The notes under the pieces are model-generated. The model ran no database searches, was not told where the DNA came from, and saw nothing but the letters and a program-made list of their open reading frames with translations. A stretch of 26,156 nt of DNA from UBA1858 sp045105615 (lineage in GTDB: Bacteria; Pseudomonadota; Gammaproteobacteria; UBA4575): the NCBI GenBank assembly GCA_045105615.1, contig JBGCDS010000029.1:1-26156 (forward strand). The letters run 5' to 3'. Both the position numbers and the translations under genes were made by a program. Of the stretch, positions 16,792 through 23,112 are shown one piece after another. How positions within the stretch are numbered: the stretch's first letter is position 1; each line of letters starts with the position of its first letter.

Positions 16792-17690
16792 ATGAATCGT
16801 TGTACCAGCATGTGCATTCTAGTTTGCAATATCAGCGGGATGAAGTGCTTGATAAATTTGTCGAAGCTTTAAAGTTTGAGTACAAACAATCCTTAGTCGC
16901 GATAATTTTTTACGGTTCCTGTATGCGGTCTCGTGTATACCAAGATGCTATGTTGGATTTCTATGTGATAGTTGATAAATACCAACATGCATATGCCAAT
17001 CGGTGGTATTCAATAGCTAATAAAATTCTGCCTCCTAATGTTTTTTATTTGCAAGTTGATGTAGGTGATGAAATCTATCGATCAAAATATGCGGTTGTTA
17101 GTCAGTCTGAGCTGTCTTCTGCTGTTGAAAAATCATTTCACCCTTATTTTTGGGCACGCTTTACGCAACCATTGTCGTATATATATATGGTTAATTATGA
17201 TGTGAAGAATTGGGTTGCTGAAGTGCAATGTGCGGCTGCCACAACATTTGTGGCTTCGATTAAGAATAATTTTGAAGGGAGATTTACTAGTGAAGAATTA
17301 TGGATAGAGGGGTTACAGCTGACATATTCAGCTGAGCTAAGAGCTGAGTCTAAACAGCGCGCTAGTGTTATTTACAGCAGTCAGCGTGATTTTTATGATG
17401 GCATCACAGCAAGTTTATTTCCAAGCATGTTGAGTGACTTGCCAATTAAGAGAGCGAAAATAATCACTGCGATTAAATGGAAAGCTAGAGCAATTCTAGG
17501 CAAGGTGTTATCAGTATTGCGACTAATGAAAGCGACGACGACGTTTGTTAATGGTGTTGATTATATTGCATGGAAAATTGAACGTCATACTGGTGAGAAA
17601 GTTGTTGTTAGTGAAAAACTTCGCAAGTATCCGCTTATCTATTGTTGGCCTCTGTTGTTGAGATTGTATAAGCAAGGAAAAATTCGTTAG
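16788..17690 (+). CDS. Tam41-like nucleotidyltransferase, CDP-lipid synthase candidate
   Basis: A 300-residue protein with a pol-beta-type nucleotidyltransferase core. IIFYGSCMRS (39-48) has the G-S of the nucleotide-binding helix, and MLDFYVIVDKY (55-65) supplies the Asp residues expected to bind metal. Together with RSKYAVVSQSEL (98-109) these three blocks look like mitochondrial Tam41, which makes CDP-diacylglycerol from phosphatidate and CTP (YGSG..., MLDFI..., KYGV[IV]S...). It has no long membrane anchor, also like Tam41, which is a peripheral membrane protein. The gene overlaps the lipid kinase stop by four bases, so its substrate is plausibly the product of that kinase: ceramide 1-phosphate to CDP-ceramide. 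The family assignment is from motif memory and is fairly secure; the ceramide substrate is inference. Confidence 0.7.
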   Translation: MNESLYQHVHSSLQYQRDEVLDKFVEALKFEYKQSLVAIIFYGSCMRSRVYQDAMLDFYVIVDKYQHAYANRWYSIANKILPPNVFYLQVDVGDEIYRSKYAVVSQSELSSAVEKSFHPYFWARFTQPLSYIYMVNYDVKNWVAEVQCAAATTFVASIKNNFEGRFTSEELWIEGLQLTYSAELRAESKQRASVIYSSQRDFYDGITASLFPSMLSDLPIKRAKIITAIKWKARAILGKVLSVLRLMKATTTFVNGVDYIAWKIERHTGEKVVVSEKLRKYPLIYCWPLLLRLYKQGKIR

Positions 17691-17759
17691 CACATTGTGC
17701 GTAAATGACAAAAATTTAATTGTATAAATATTATAATTTGTAATAATTATCAAATAGCA

Positions 17760-17786
17760 ATCCAGCGACTTAAAAAGTCGCTGGAT
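17760..17786. terminator. Perfect 11-bp hairpin after the lipid operon
   Basis: An ATCCAGCGACT arm (17760-17770) pairs perfectly with AGTCGCTGGAT (17776-17786) around a 5-base loop, TAAAA. It lies 70 bases after the Tam41-like stop codon and is a good candidate transcription terminator, but no T-run follows on either strand, so it might instead be an RNA-stabilising or structured intergenic element. Confidence 0.4.
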
Positions 17787-17790
17787 CTAA

Positions 17791-17825
17791 CCTTAGCCCA
17801 CTGGCTGGTAGGAACTAAGGCTGGA
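17791..17825. repeat. Second nested inverted repeat next to the hairpin
   Basis: CCTTAG (17791-17796) and CTAAGG (17815-17820) form a second stem directly after the 11-bp hairpin. GCTGGA at 17820-17825 could also pair with TCCAGC at 17761-17766, competing with the first hairpin. Together the segment from 17760 to 17825 can fold in two alternative ways. Confidence 0.35.
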
Positions 17826-17909
17826 GTAACTATACTTTGATTATTAATTAATGTTCGCAATAACATAGATTTATGGGCGAGATGTAACAATATTTTTCAA
17901 TTAAAGATT

Positions 17910-18158
17910 ATGACAGAAATTGAACGTAATAAAATGAGGCTGAAGAAGTTGATGCTATCGCATGGTAAAACTTCACGCCATATCGCTATTCTTTTGGCGC
18001 GTGTCACTGGGGATAGATTGTCGGCAAGGACGGTGCAGTCCTGGAGCGCATCACCGCATTTAGTTAGTGCGCGACCCTGTCCTGGTTGGGCGTTATATAT
18101 TCTAGAAACAGAGCTACAAATAATTGCAGAAGAAAATCTAATGAATAGAAATTACTAA
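17910..18158 (+). CDS. Small protein, possible helix-turn-helix regulator
   Basis: An 82-residue basic protein. Residues 7-50 are rich in Lys/Arg and could form helices arranged as a helix-turn-helix, with GDRLSARTVQSWSASP (34-49) looking like a turn plus recognition helix; ARPCPGWALYILE follows at 54-66. It has no close family I can name. It stands alone between the sphingolipid locus and the flagellar genes, 220 bases after the Tam41-like gene, with no strong ribosome site (AAAGATT before the ATG). Coding is plausible from its length and sensible composition, but the DNA-binding role is only a guess. Confidence 0.5.
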   Translation: MTEIERNKMRLKKLMLSHGKTSRHIAILLARVTGDRLSARTVQSWSASPHLVSARPCPGWALYILETELQIIAEENLMNRNY

Positions 18159-18188
18159 TAGAGATCATCAGTGGGGAGTGACGTGAAT

Positions 18189-18593
18189 CTATACAAGCCG
18201 ATTGTTTAAGGCTTCGTTAAGCTCTTTTTCAAAATTTCTAAATAACCAATGCGCGCAGATTTTACATTCTGTATATGGGAGATCTATCACTCGCGGGCTA
18301 ATTTGTATCGATAATAACGTTTCATAGGGGTAGTTGACTTCGATATGAGTCGCCCAAATCCAGTTGCCTTTGCTTCGATAGGTTCTGGAATATAAATCTA
18401 AAGTAAACTCATATCCCCTGTTATCTACTGTAGTGATAATAGTGGTTGCCTGATACTTTGGGTTTGACGCCACTAATTTTGCTGCCACAATAGAATGCTT
18501 AGCAATACGTGATTTGTATAAATGTATTAAGTCTGGATTTGAAAGACTTAATAATGCGTATAAATCTCGAATTTCTCCTATTGTGCTTTCCAT
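18189..18593 (-). CDS. Hypothetical protein, 134 residues
   Basis: I do not recognise this protein. It is soluble, with no signal peptide or membrane segment, a helical N-terminal third (IGEIRDLYALLSL), a central alternating-strand stretch (TTIITTVDNRGYEFTLDLYS) and a C-terminal YTECKICAHWLFRNFEKEL segment in which two Cys spaced C-x2-C sit near a Trp, conceivably a redox or metal pair. It is divergent from the pomA operon. The divergent region carries FliA-like -10 elements on both strands, including a minus-strand ACCGATAA (18712-18705) about 112 bases upstream of its ATG, so it may be coexpressed with late flagellar genes. That is weak evidence for a motility-linked role. Confidence 0.6.
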   Translation of the reverse strand: MESTIGEIRDLYALLSLSNPDLIHLYKSRIAKHSIVAAKLVASNPKYQATTIITTVDNRGYEFTLDLYSRTYRSKGNWIWATHIEVNYPYETLLSIQISPRVIDLPYTECKICAHWLFRNFEKELNEALNNRLV

Positions 18594-18611
18594 GAGCGAT
18601 TTATTTTAATG

Positions 18612-18638
18612 TTTAGTGTCGGTTATCTCTGCCGATAA
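18612..18638 (+). promoter_or_regulatory. FliA (sigma-28)-like promoter, distal, before pomA
   Basis: A perfect sigma-28 -10 element GCCGATAA is at 18631-18638, with TTTA 15 bases upstream (18612-18615) instead of the consensus TAAA. The -35 is weak, so it may be a minor or decayed second promoter for the stator operon about 220 bases downstream. Confidence 0.4.
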
Positions 18639-18704
18639 AGACTAGATATTCAATGTGTAGAGATTACAATCAAATATTGTCTGTCTATCGCTTATTATTC
18701 TACT

Positions 18705-18728
18705 TTATCGGTGATTTTCAACCGATTA
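18705..18728. promoter_or_regulatory. Inverted repeat with opposed CCGAT elements
   Basis: TTATCGGT (18705-18712) and ACCGATTA (18721-18728) form an inverted repeat with one mismatch and an 8-base spacer. The minus-strand reading gives a FliA-like -10 (ACCGATAA) with GAAA 16 bases upstream, which could drive the gene at 18189-18593; alternatively it is an operator. Confidence 0.35.
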
Positions 18729-18736
18729 TTTCTCTA

Positions 18737-18763
18737 TACAGCTTTCATTGTTATTGCCGATAA
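18737..18763 (+). promoter_or_regulatory. FliA (sigma-28)-type promoter for pomA-pomB
   Basis: TACA (18737-18740), exactly 15 bases, then GCCGATAA (18756-18763) matches the sigma-28 consensus TAAA-N15-GCCGATAA with one mismatch in the -35. It lies about 98 bases before the pomA ATG. Stator genes are classic late, FliA-dependent genes, which supports the call. Confidence 0.75.
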
Positions 18764-18780
18764 ACCCTATAGTTAATTTA

Positions 18781-18861
18781 ATGAAAATTATAGGTATTTA
18801 CGTATTTTTATGTCTGACGATGACGGGCACATTAATATTCATCTGGGAGGATAAAAAATAA
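18781..18861 (+). CDS. Possible 26-residue membrane peptide coupled to pomA
   Basis: An ATG at 18781 opens a 26-codon frame whose product begins MKIIGIYVFLCLTMTG and ends IFIWEDKK: one hydrophobic membrane-spanning stretch with a charged tail. Its TAA shares a base with the pomA ATG (TAATG at 18859-18863), the arrangement typical of translational coupling, and the pomA ribosome site GGGAGG (18845-18850) lies inside it. It would begin within about 10-20 bases of the transcript start predicted from the FliA promoter at 18737-18763, and no ribosome site precedes it. It may be a real small protein, a leader that controls pomA translation, or chance. Confidence 0.4.
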   Translation: MKIIGIYVFLCLTMTGTLIFIWEDKK

Positions 18862-19622
18862 TGGATTTAGCGACTCTGATTGGCTTAATAGGCGCGCTAA
18901 TTATTATTAGTATTGCAATTTTATTGGGTGGTGATTTTGGTACTTTTATTAATGTGCCGTCATTAGTTGTAGTAATTGGAGGAACGTTTGCAGCAACTTT
19001 AGCTAGAATTTCATTAGGCTCATTTTTTGGTTCATTTAAAGTGGGCTTAAAGTCGATACTTCATAAAAGTGTTAATCCGCATCAATTGATAGAAGAAGCG
19101 GTGGATCTTGCTAATGTAGCAAGAAAGGAAGGAATACTTGCTTTAGAAGGAAGAGAAATTGGACATCCTTTTTTGGAGAGAGGGATAAATTTATGTATTG
19201 ATGGCCATGCACCTGAAGTAGTGCAAAAGATGTTAAGCAAAGATATTAATCTGACTATTGATCGACATAAAAATGGTATTACGATGTTTAGTGCAATTGG
19301 TGATGCCGCGCCTGCAATGGGCATGATTGGAACGTTGATTGGATTGGTGCAAATGCTTTCAGCCATGGATGATCCAAAAGCAATTGGTCCTGCAATGGCT
19401 GTTGCGCTACTGACAACTTTGTACGGTGCAATCATTGCTAATGCAGTGGCATTGCCGATAGCAGATAAGCTCAAGGTGATTAGCCAAGAAGAGAAACTAA
19501 ATAAGAGTCTTATTTTAGAGTCGATCTCATCTATACAGGCTGGTATCAATCCTAAGGTTGTTGAACAAATATTATTAACTTTCTTGCCTGAAAGTAAGCG
19601 CGTCATAGAGAAGAAAGAGTAG
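18861..19622 (+). CDS. pomA: Flagellar stator subunit PomA (MotA family)
   Basis: A 253-residue MotA/PomA protein, the membrane subunit that converts ion flow into torque on the flagellar rotor. MDLATLIGLIGALIIIS begins the first of four membrane segments, and the family hallmark GDAAPAMGMIGTLIGLVQML followed by DDPKAIGPAMAVALLTTLYG covers the third and fourth segments with the proline and threonine residues that line the channel. The close match of the opening and of the MDDPKAIGPAMAVALLTTL block to Vibrio PomA favours sodium over proton coupling. The ribosome site GGGAGG lies 10 bases before the ATG. It is followed 6 bases later by pomB and preceded by a FliA-type promoter. Confidence 0.93.
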   Translation: MDLATLIGLIGALIIISIAILLGGDFGTFINVPSLVVVIGGTFAATLARISLGSFFGSFKVGLKSILHKSVNPHQLIEEAVDLANVARKEGILALEGREIGHPFLERGINLCIDGHAPEVVQKMLSKDINLTIDRHKNGITMFSAIGDAAPAMGMIGTLIGLVQMLSAMDDPKAIGPAMAVALLTTLYGAIIANAVALPIADKLKVISQEEKLNKSLILESISSIQAGINPKVVEQILLTFLPESKRVIEKKE

Positions 19623-19628
19623 TTAGTT

Positions 19629-20552
19629 ATGAGTGATGAAGAGCAAGCAGAGCCAGAAGAAGAAGGTGGAGGTGGTGTACCCGCATGGGTAATGACCTTT
19701 GCTGACTTGATGACGTTGCTAATGTGCTTTTTTGTACTGTTATTGGCTTTCTCAGAGATGGATGTGATGAAGTTTAAACAATTATCTGGGTCAATGAAAG
19801 CTGCATTTGGCGTTCAACGCCAAGTCAAAGCTGATGATATCCCTAAGGGGACAAGCATTATTGCTATGGAGTTCTCTCCTGGAATTCCTCAGCCAACACC
19901 ATTTAATGTGGTAGAACAACAAACGACTGATGACACTAAGGATAATTTGGAATTTACAGAAGGCGAAGATGGGGAAGTAAAAAGCCTTGCTGAAAGAATG
20001 TATGCTGCAGCAGTTGAAAGTATTAGAGAAGAAGCTGAAAAATTAGTTGAAGATCTGAAAGAAGAGATCGAAACTGGGATGCTTGAAGTGGAATGGTCTG
20101 AAACAGAAATCACTGTACGCTTGAAAGAAAAGAGTACGTTTAATTCTGGCGAAGCAAAGCTAAAATTCTCTTCATTTCAAATTATAGATAGAGTGTCTAA
20201 ATCGCTAAATAAAATTGAAGGTAATATTATCGTTGCGGGTCATTCTGATAATGTTCCCATTAGCACATATGAATATCGATCTAATTGGGAATTGTCTGCT
20301 GCCAGAGCAGCAAATGTAGTTCATCATCTAACTAAGAAAGGAAGCGTTGATCCATATAGAGTGCAAATGAGGGCTCACGCAGAAACAAAGCCATTAGTGC
20401 CAAATGATAATCGAGAAAATAAGGCACGTAATCGGCGTGTCGAGATTGTGATTGTTGGAAATAATCATTTGTTTGAGGAGCTGCATAATAATTTTAGTGT
20501 TGATGAAGTGAATCAAGTAGCCAACGATGTGGTTCAGAATGAAAGTAGATGA
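19629..20552 (+). CDS. pomB: Flagellar stator subunit PomB (MotB family)
   Basis: A 307-residue stator anchor subunit. An acidic, glycine-rich N terminus leads into the single membrane helix PAWVMTFADLMTLLMCFF with the ion-binding Asp of the FAD motif at residue 26, then FSEMDVMKFKQLSGSMKAAFGVQ, which closely follows Vibrio PomB and supports sodium coupling. A charged, helix-rich linker (about 115-160) precedes the OmpA-type peptidoglycan-binding domain with VAGHSDNVPIS, YRSNWELSAARAANVVHHL and ENKARNRRVEIVI. PomB plugs and anchors the stator in the cell wall around the motor. It starts 6 bases after pomA, and the HDOD gene follows 12 bases downstream. Confidence 0.94.
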   Translation: MSDEEQAEPEEEGGGGVPAWVMTFADLMTLLMCFFVLLLAFSEMDVMKFKQLSGSMKAAFGVQRQVKADDIPKGTSIIAMEFSPGIPQPTPFNVVEQQTTDDTKDNLEFTEGEDGEVKSLAERMYAAAVESIREEAEKLVEDLKEEIETGMLEVEWSETEITVRLKEKSTFNSGEAKLKFSSFQIIDRVSKSLNKIEGNIIVAGHSDNVPISTYEYRSNWELSAARAANVVHHLTKKGSVDPYRVQMRAHAETKPLVPNDNRENKARNRRVEIVIVGNNHLFEELHNNFSVDEVNQVANDVVQNESR

Positions 20553-20564
20553 TTAGGTGCTGAT

Positions 20565-21398
20565 ATGCATGGTCACTCCATTAACCTTAGTAGCTTGCCT
20601 GGTTCGAATGAGGTGGTGGGTGATATACGAAAATATTTTCAACGTGATGAAATAGATTTACGAGATATCACTGATCTGGCAAGACAAGATCCTGTTGTGC
20701 TAGCAAATATTCTATTTCTTGTTAATGAGTCATTTCTACGAAGGAATAGTCCTGTAGTTAATACACTATCTGCCGCAATTAACCTTATTGGATTAGAGCC
20801 GCTGAAAAATCGGTTATTGTCGATAAAGTCATTGAATGAAATTGATATTAATCCAAAAAGTGCAATCGTTTTTGAATTGCTAAAGAGTCGAACCTATATG
20901 ACTTCTTGTTTGACTCAATTTTGGGCTGAATATTTGGGGCAAACATCTGCAGAAGAAATATTTTGTGCTTCTATGTTCACAGGGGTTAAGGATATGTCTG
21001 CATGTTTAGCAAGCGATGGTCTCACGCGTCAATCTCTCGAGGTCGATTCAATAGAGGCTATTCAGGCTTTATATAGCTTTAAACAAGATGATATCGGTTT
21101 GTTGCCTGATAGCATTCAACAAGTGCATGAAAACTCATCGATATCGGAACGCCTTAAATTAAGTATCCTTGTTTATGATTTAGTGTCCTGTTTTGAATTG
21201 GGTTTTTCTACATCAGCATTTAGAAATGCGTTGCAAAAAACATGTGACTTTATAGGTATTAGCATGCATCGTGCAGGATATGATTTTTCACAGCAAGTGG
21301 TTGAAATAGATAGAAATGCTAGTCATCAGGTGTTTCATCACAGTCATTTTTTACTGACTTCAAATATAGAAGCAATTGAGCCCCTAGCTACCTTCTAG
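20565..21398 (+). CDS. HDOD-domain signalling protein
   Basis: A 277-residue HDOD-domain protein. The signature runs from about residue 8: LSSLPGSNEVVGDIRKYF, then ITDLARQDPVVLANILFLVN and NTLSAAINLIGLEPLKNRLL, matching the HDOD pattern of a degenerate HD phosphohydrolase. The His-Asp metal pair is not evident, so it is probably a non-enzymatic signalling or scaffold module. Such proteins often occur beside chemotaxis and flagellar genes. It begins 12 bases after pomB and shares its operon and FliA-type promoter, so it is likely made together with the stator and may modulate motility. The C-terminal third (RLKLSILVYDLVSCFELG) has no recognisable output domain. Confidence 0.8.
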   Translation: MHGHSINLSSLPGSNEVVGDIRKYFQRDEIDLRDITDLARQDPVVLANILFLVNESFLRRNSPVVNTLSAAINLIGLEPLKNRLLSIKSLNEIDINPKSAIVFELLKSRTYMTSCLTQFWAEYLGQTSAEEIFCASMFTGVKDMSACLASDGLTRQSLEVDSIEAIQALYSFKQDDIGLLPDSIQQVHENSSISERLKLSILVYDLVSCFELGFSTSAFRNALQKTCDFIGISMHRAGYDFSQQVVEIDRNASHQVFHHSHFLLTSNIEAIEPLATF

Positions 21399-21425
21399 AT
21401 CTGATGCATGGAGCATAATTACTAG

Positions 21426-21452
21426 TAAAGCATATGCTTATACCGCCGATAA
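21426..21452 (+). promoter_or_regulatory. Consensus FliA (sigma-28) promoter
   Basis: TAAA (21426-21429), exactly 15 bases, then GCCGATAA (21445-21452) is a perfect match to the sigma-28 consensus in the gap before the FMN glutamate-synthase-like gene, 34 bases before its ATG. It should drive that gene and the diguanylate cyclase 18 bases beyond it. Confidence 0.85.
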
Positions 21453-21486
21453 TATCTTCAAACCTGATTCATTTTTAGGATATTTA

Positions 21487-23094
21487 ATGGAATACATTCT
21501 CTCGGTATCAGTGACGATCAAATATATTGTGCAAGTTTTACTTGCGCTAGCGCTCGTTGCTACCGTAATTACGGTGGCAGTTTTATATGTCATTGACGTT
21601 ACCCAAACTAAACAAGCAATTCGACGAAATTATCCGGTGATAGGAAGATTCCGTTATTTGTTTGAATATCTTGGAGAATTCTTTAGACAATACTTTTTTG
21701 CAATGGATCGCGAGGAATTGCCATTTAACCGTGCACAAAGGTCTTGGGTTTATCGTGCTGCAAAAAATATATCTAATACTGCCGCATTTGGTTCTACACG
21801 AGATTTGAAGAAACCTGGAACTGTGTTATTTGCCAATTGCCCTTATCCAACAATGTCTGAAGATGCGACTAGCTCGGACTATGACACAATTGGCCCATTT
21901 GCAGAAAAGCCCTACGTCACACGTTCCATATTTAATATCTCTGGAATGAGCTATGGCGCACTTTCAAAGCCGGCGGTACTTGCACTTGGTTTAGGTGCTA
22001 AGAAAGCAGAGTGTTGGATGAATACAGGTGAAGGAGGGTTATCTCCTTATCATCTTTCCAGTGGTTGTGACATTGTATTTCAAATTGGAACAGCTAAATA
22101 TGGTGTGCGTGATCCGGAAACTGGAAAATTAAGCGATGAAAAACTAAAAGAGATTGCTGCACATCGTCAATTAAGAATGTTTGAGATCAAGCTTAGTCAA
22201 GGAGGGAAACCGGGTAAGGGTGGAATTCTTCCTGCGGATAAAGTGTCACAAGAAGTCGCTGATATTAGGGGGATACCTGTCGGTAAGGACTCAATTAGTC
22301 CTAATCGTCATCCTGAAATTAAATGTGACGATGATTTGTTAGACATGATTAATCGCGTAAGGGATGTCACTGGTAAACCAGTCGGGTTTAAAGCTGTGAT
22401 TGGCTCTGAAAGTTGGTTGGACCATTTGTTTAGTGCGATTTTGCGTAGAGGTCGTGAATCTGCACCTGACTTTATTACTGTAGATAGTGCAGATGGCGGC
22501 ACTGGGGCAGCACCATTACCTTTACTTGATGATATGGGTTTACCATTGCATGAAAGTCTTCCTATTGTAGTTAATAAGTTAATCGAGTATGGGCTGCGTG
22601 ATCGGATTAAAGTGATTTCATCCGGCAAGTTGATTAATCCAGCAGATGTGGCATGGGCCCTGTGCGTGGGTGCAGATTTTATTACTTCGGCACGTGGTTT
22701 TATGTTCTCTTTAGGGTGTATACAAGCACTGCAATGCAATAAAAACTCTTGTCCGACTGGAATTACTACCCATGATAAGAAGCTACAAAGAGGTCTTGAT
22801 CCGTTGATTAAGGCAGATCGCGTTGCTGATTATGTGAAGAATATGGTTTATGAAGTAGGGATGATTGCTCATTCATGCGGTGTTAGTCACTTTAGGGATT
22901 TGGAGAGAAATCATGCACGTGTCATTCAAGGTAATGGCATGTCGATACCTTTGGATAAGTTGTATCCTCAAGTTGAACCATTATTTAAAATGGAACGCAG
23001 AGACTGGGCAACTCGGCCTTGGTCAGCTAAAGACCATGCAGCGTTAGATGCTGATGATGAAAATGAACAGTCTGAAAATAAGAAAGTATCCTAG
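21487..23094 (+). CDS. Membrane-anchored FMN-binding glutamate synthase-like protein
   Basis: A 535-residue protein with an N-terminal membrane segment (residues 12-36, QVLLALALVATVITVAVLYV) followed by the FMN-binding glutamate synthase central domain. Hallmarks are ISGMSYGALSKPAVLALG, NTGEGGLSPYH, KPGKGGILPADKV, VDSADGGTGAAPLPLLDD and a C-x5-C-x4-C cluster (C411, C417, C422, in CIQALQCNKNSCPTGI) with the spacing of the GltB iron-sulphur ligands. It lacks the glutaminase domain, so it is not a full GOGAT; proteins of this stand-alone class have no firmly known reaction, although related domains act as FMN oxidoreductases. AGGA (21477-21480) is a good ribosome site. It follows a consensus FliA promoter and precedes a diguanylate cyclase gene, an unusual setting. 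Confidence 0.85.
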   Translation: MEYILSVSVTIKYIVQVLLALALVATVITVAVLYVIDVTQTKQAIRRNYPVIGRFRYLFEYLGEFFRQYFFAMDREELPFNRAQRSWVYRAAKNISNTAAFGSTRDLKKPGTVLFANCPYPTMSEDATSSDYDTIGPFAEKPYVTRSIFNISGMSYGALSKPAVLALGLGAKKAECWMNTGEGGLSPYHLSSGCDIVFQIGTAKYGVRDPETGKLSDEKLKEIAAHRQLRMFEIKLSQGGKPGKGGILPADKVSQEVADIRGIPVGKDSISPNRHPEIKCDDDLLDMINRVRDVTGKPVGFKAVIGSESWLDHLFSAILRRGRESAPDFITVDSADGGTGAAPLPLLDDMGLPLHESLPIVVNKLIEYGLRDRIKVISSGKLINPADVAWALCVGADFITSARGFMFSLGCIQALQCNKNSCPTGITTHDKKLQRGLDPLIKADRVADYVKNMVYEVGMIAHSCGVSHFRDLERNHARVIQGNGMSIPLDKLYPQVEPLFKMERRDWATRPWSAKDHAALDADDENEQSENKKVS

Positions 23095-23112
23095 AGAGAA
23101 GATTTAGTAACA

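Noticed and set aside
17910..18158. Small HTH-like gene taken as a phage or mobile-element remnant
   Set aside because: No integrase, attachment repeats, tRNA or other phage genes are nearby.
19454..19461. GCCGATAG inside pomA, similar to a FliA -10
   Set aside because: Lies in conserved coding sequence (LPIADKL) with no suitable -35 and no gene start nearby.
19082..19606. 174-codon minus-strand frame opposite pomA
   Set aside because: It is the complement of strongly conserved pomA coding sequence, rich in Ser/Ile/Leu, with no recognisable domain and no promoter.
22308..22739. 143-codon minus-strand frame inside the FMN glutamate-synthase-like gene
   Set aside because: Lies opposite the conserved FMN-binding core; low-complexity Ser/Pro/Ile-rich product typical of an antisense shadow.
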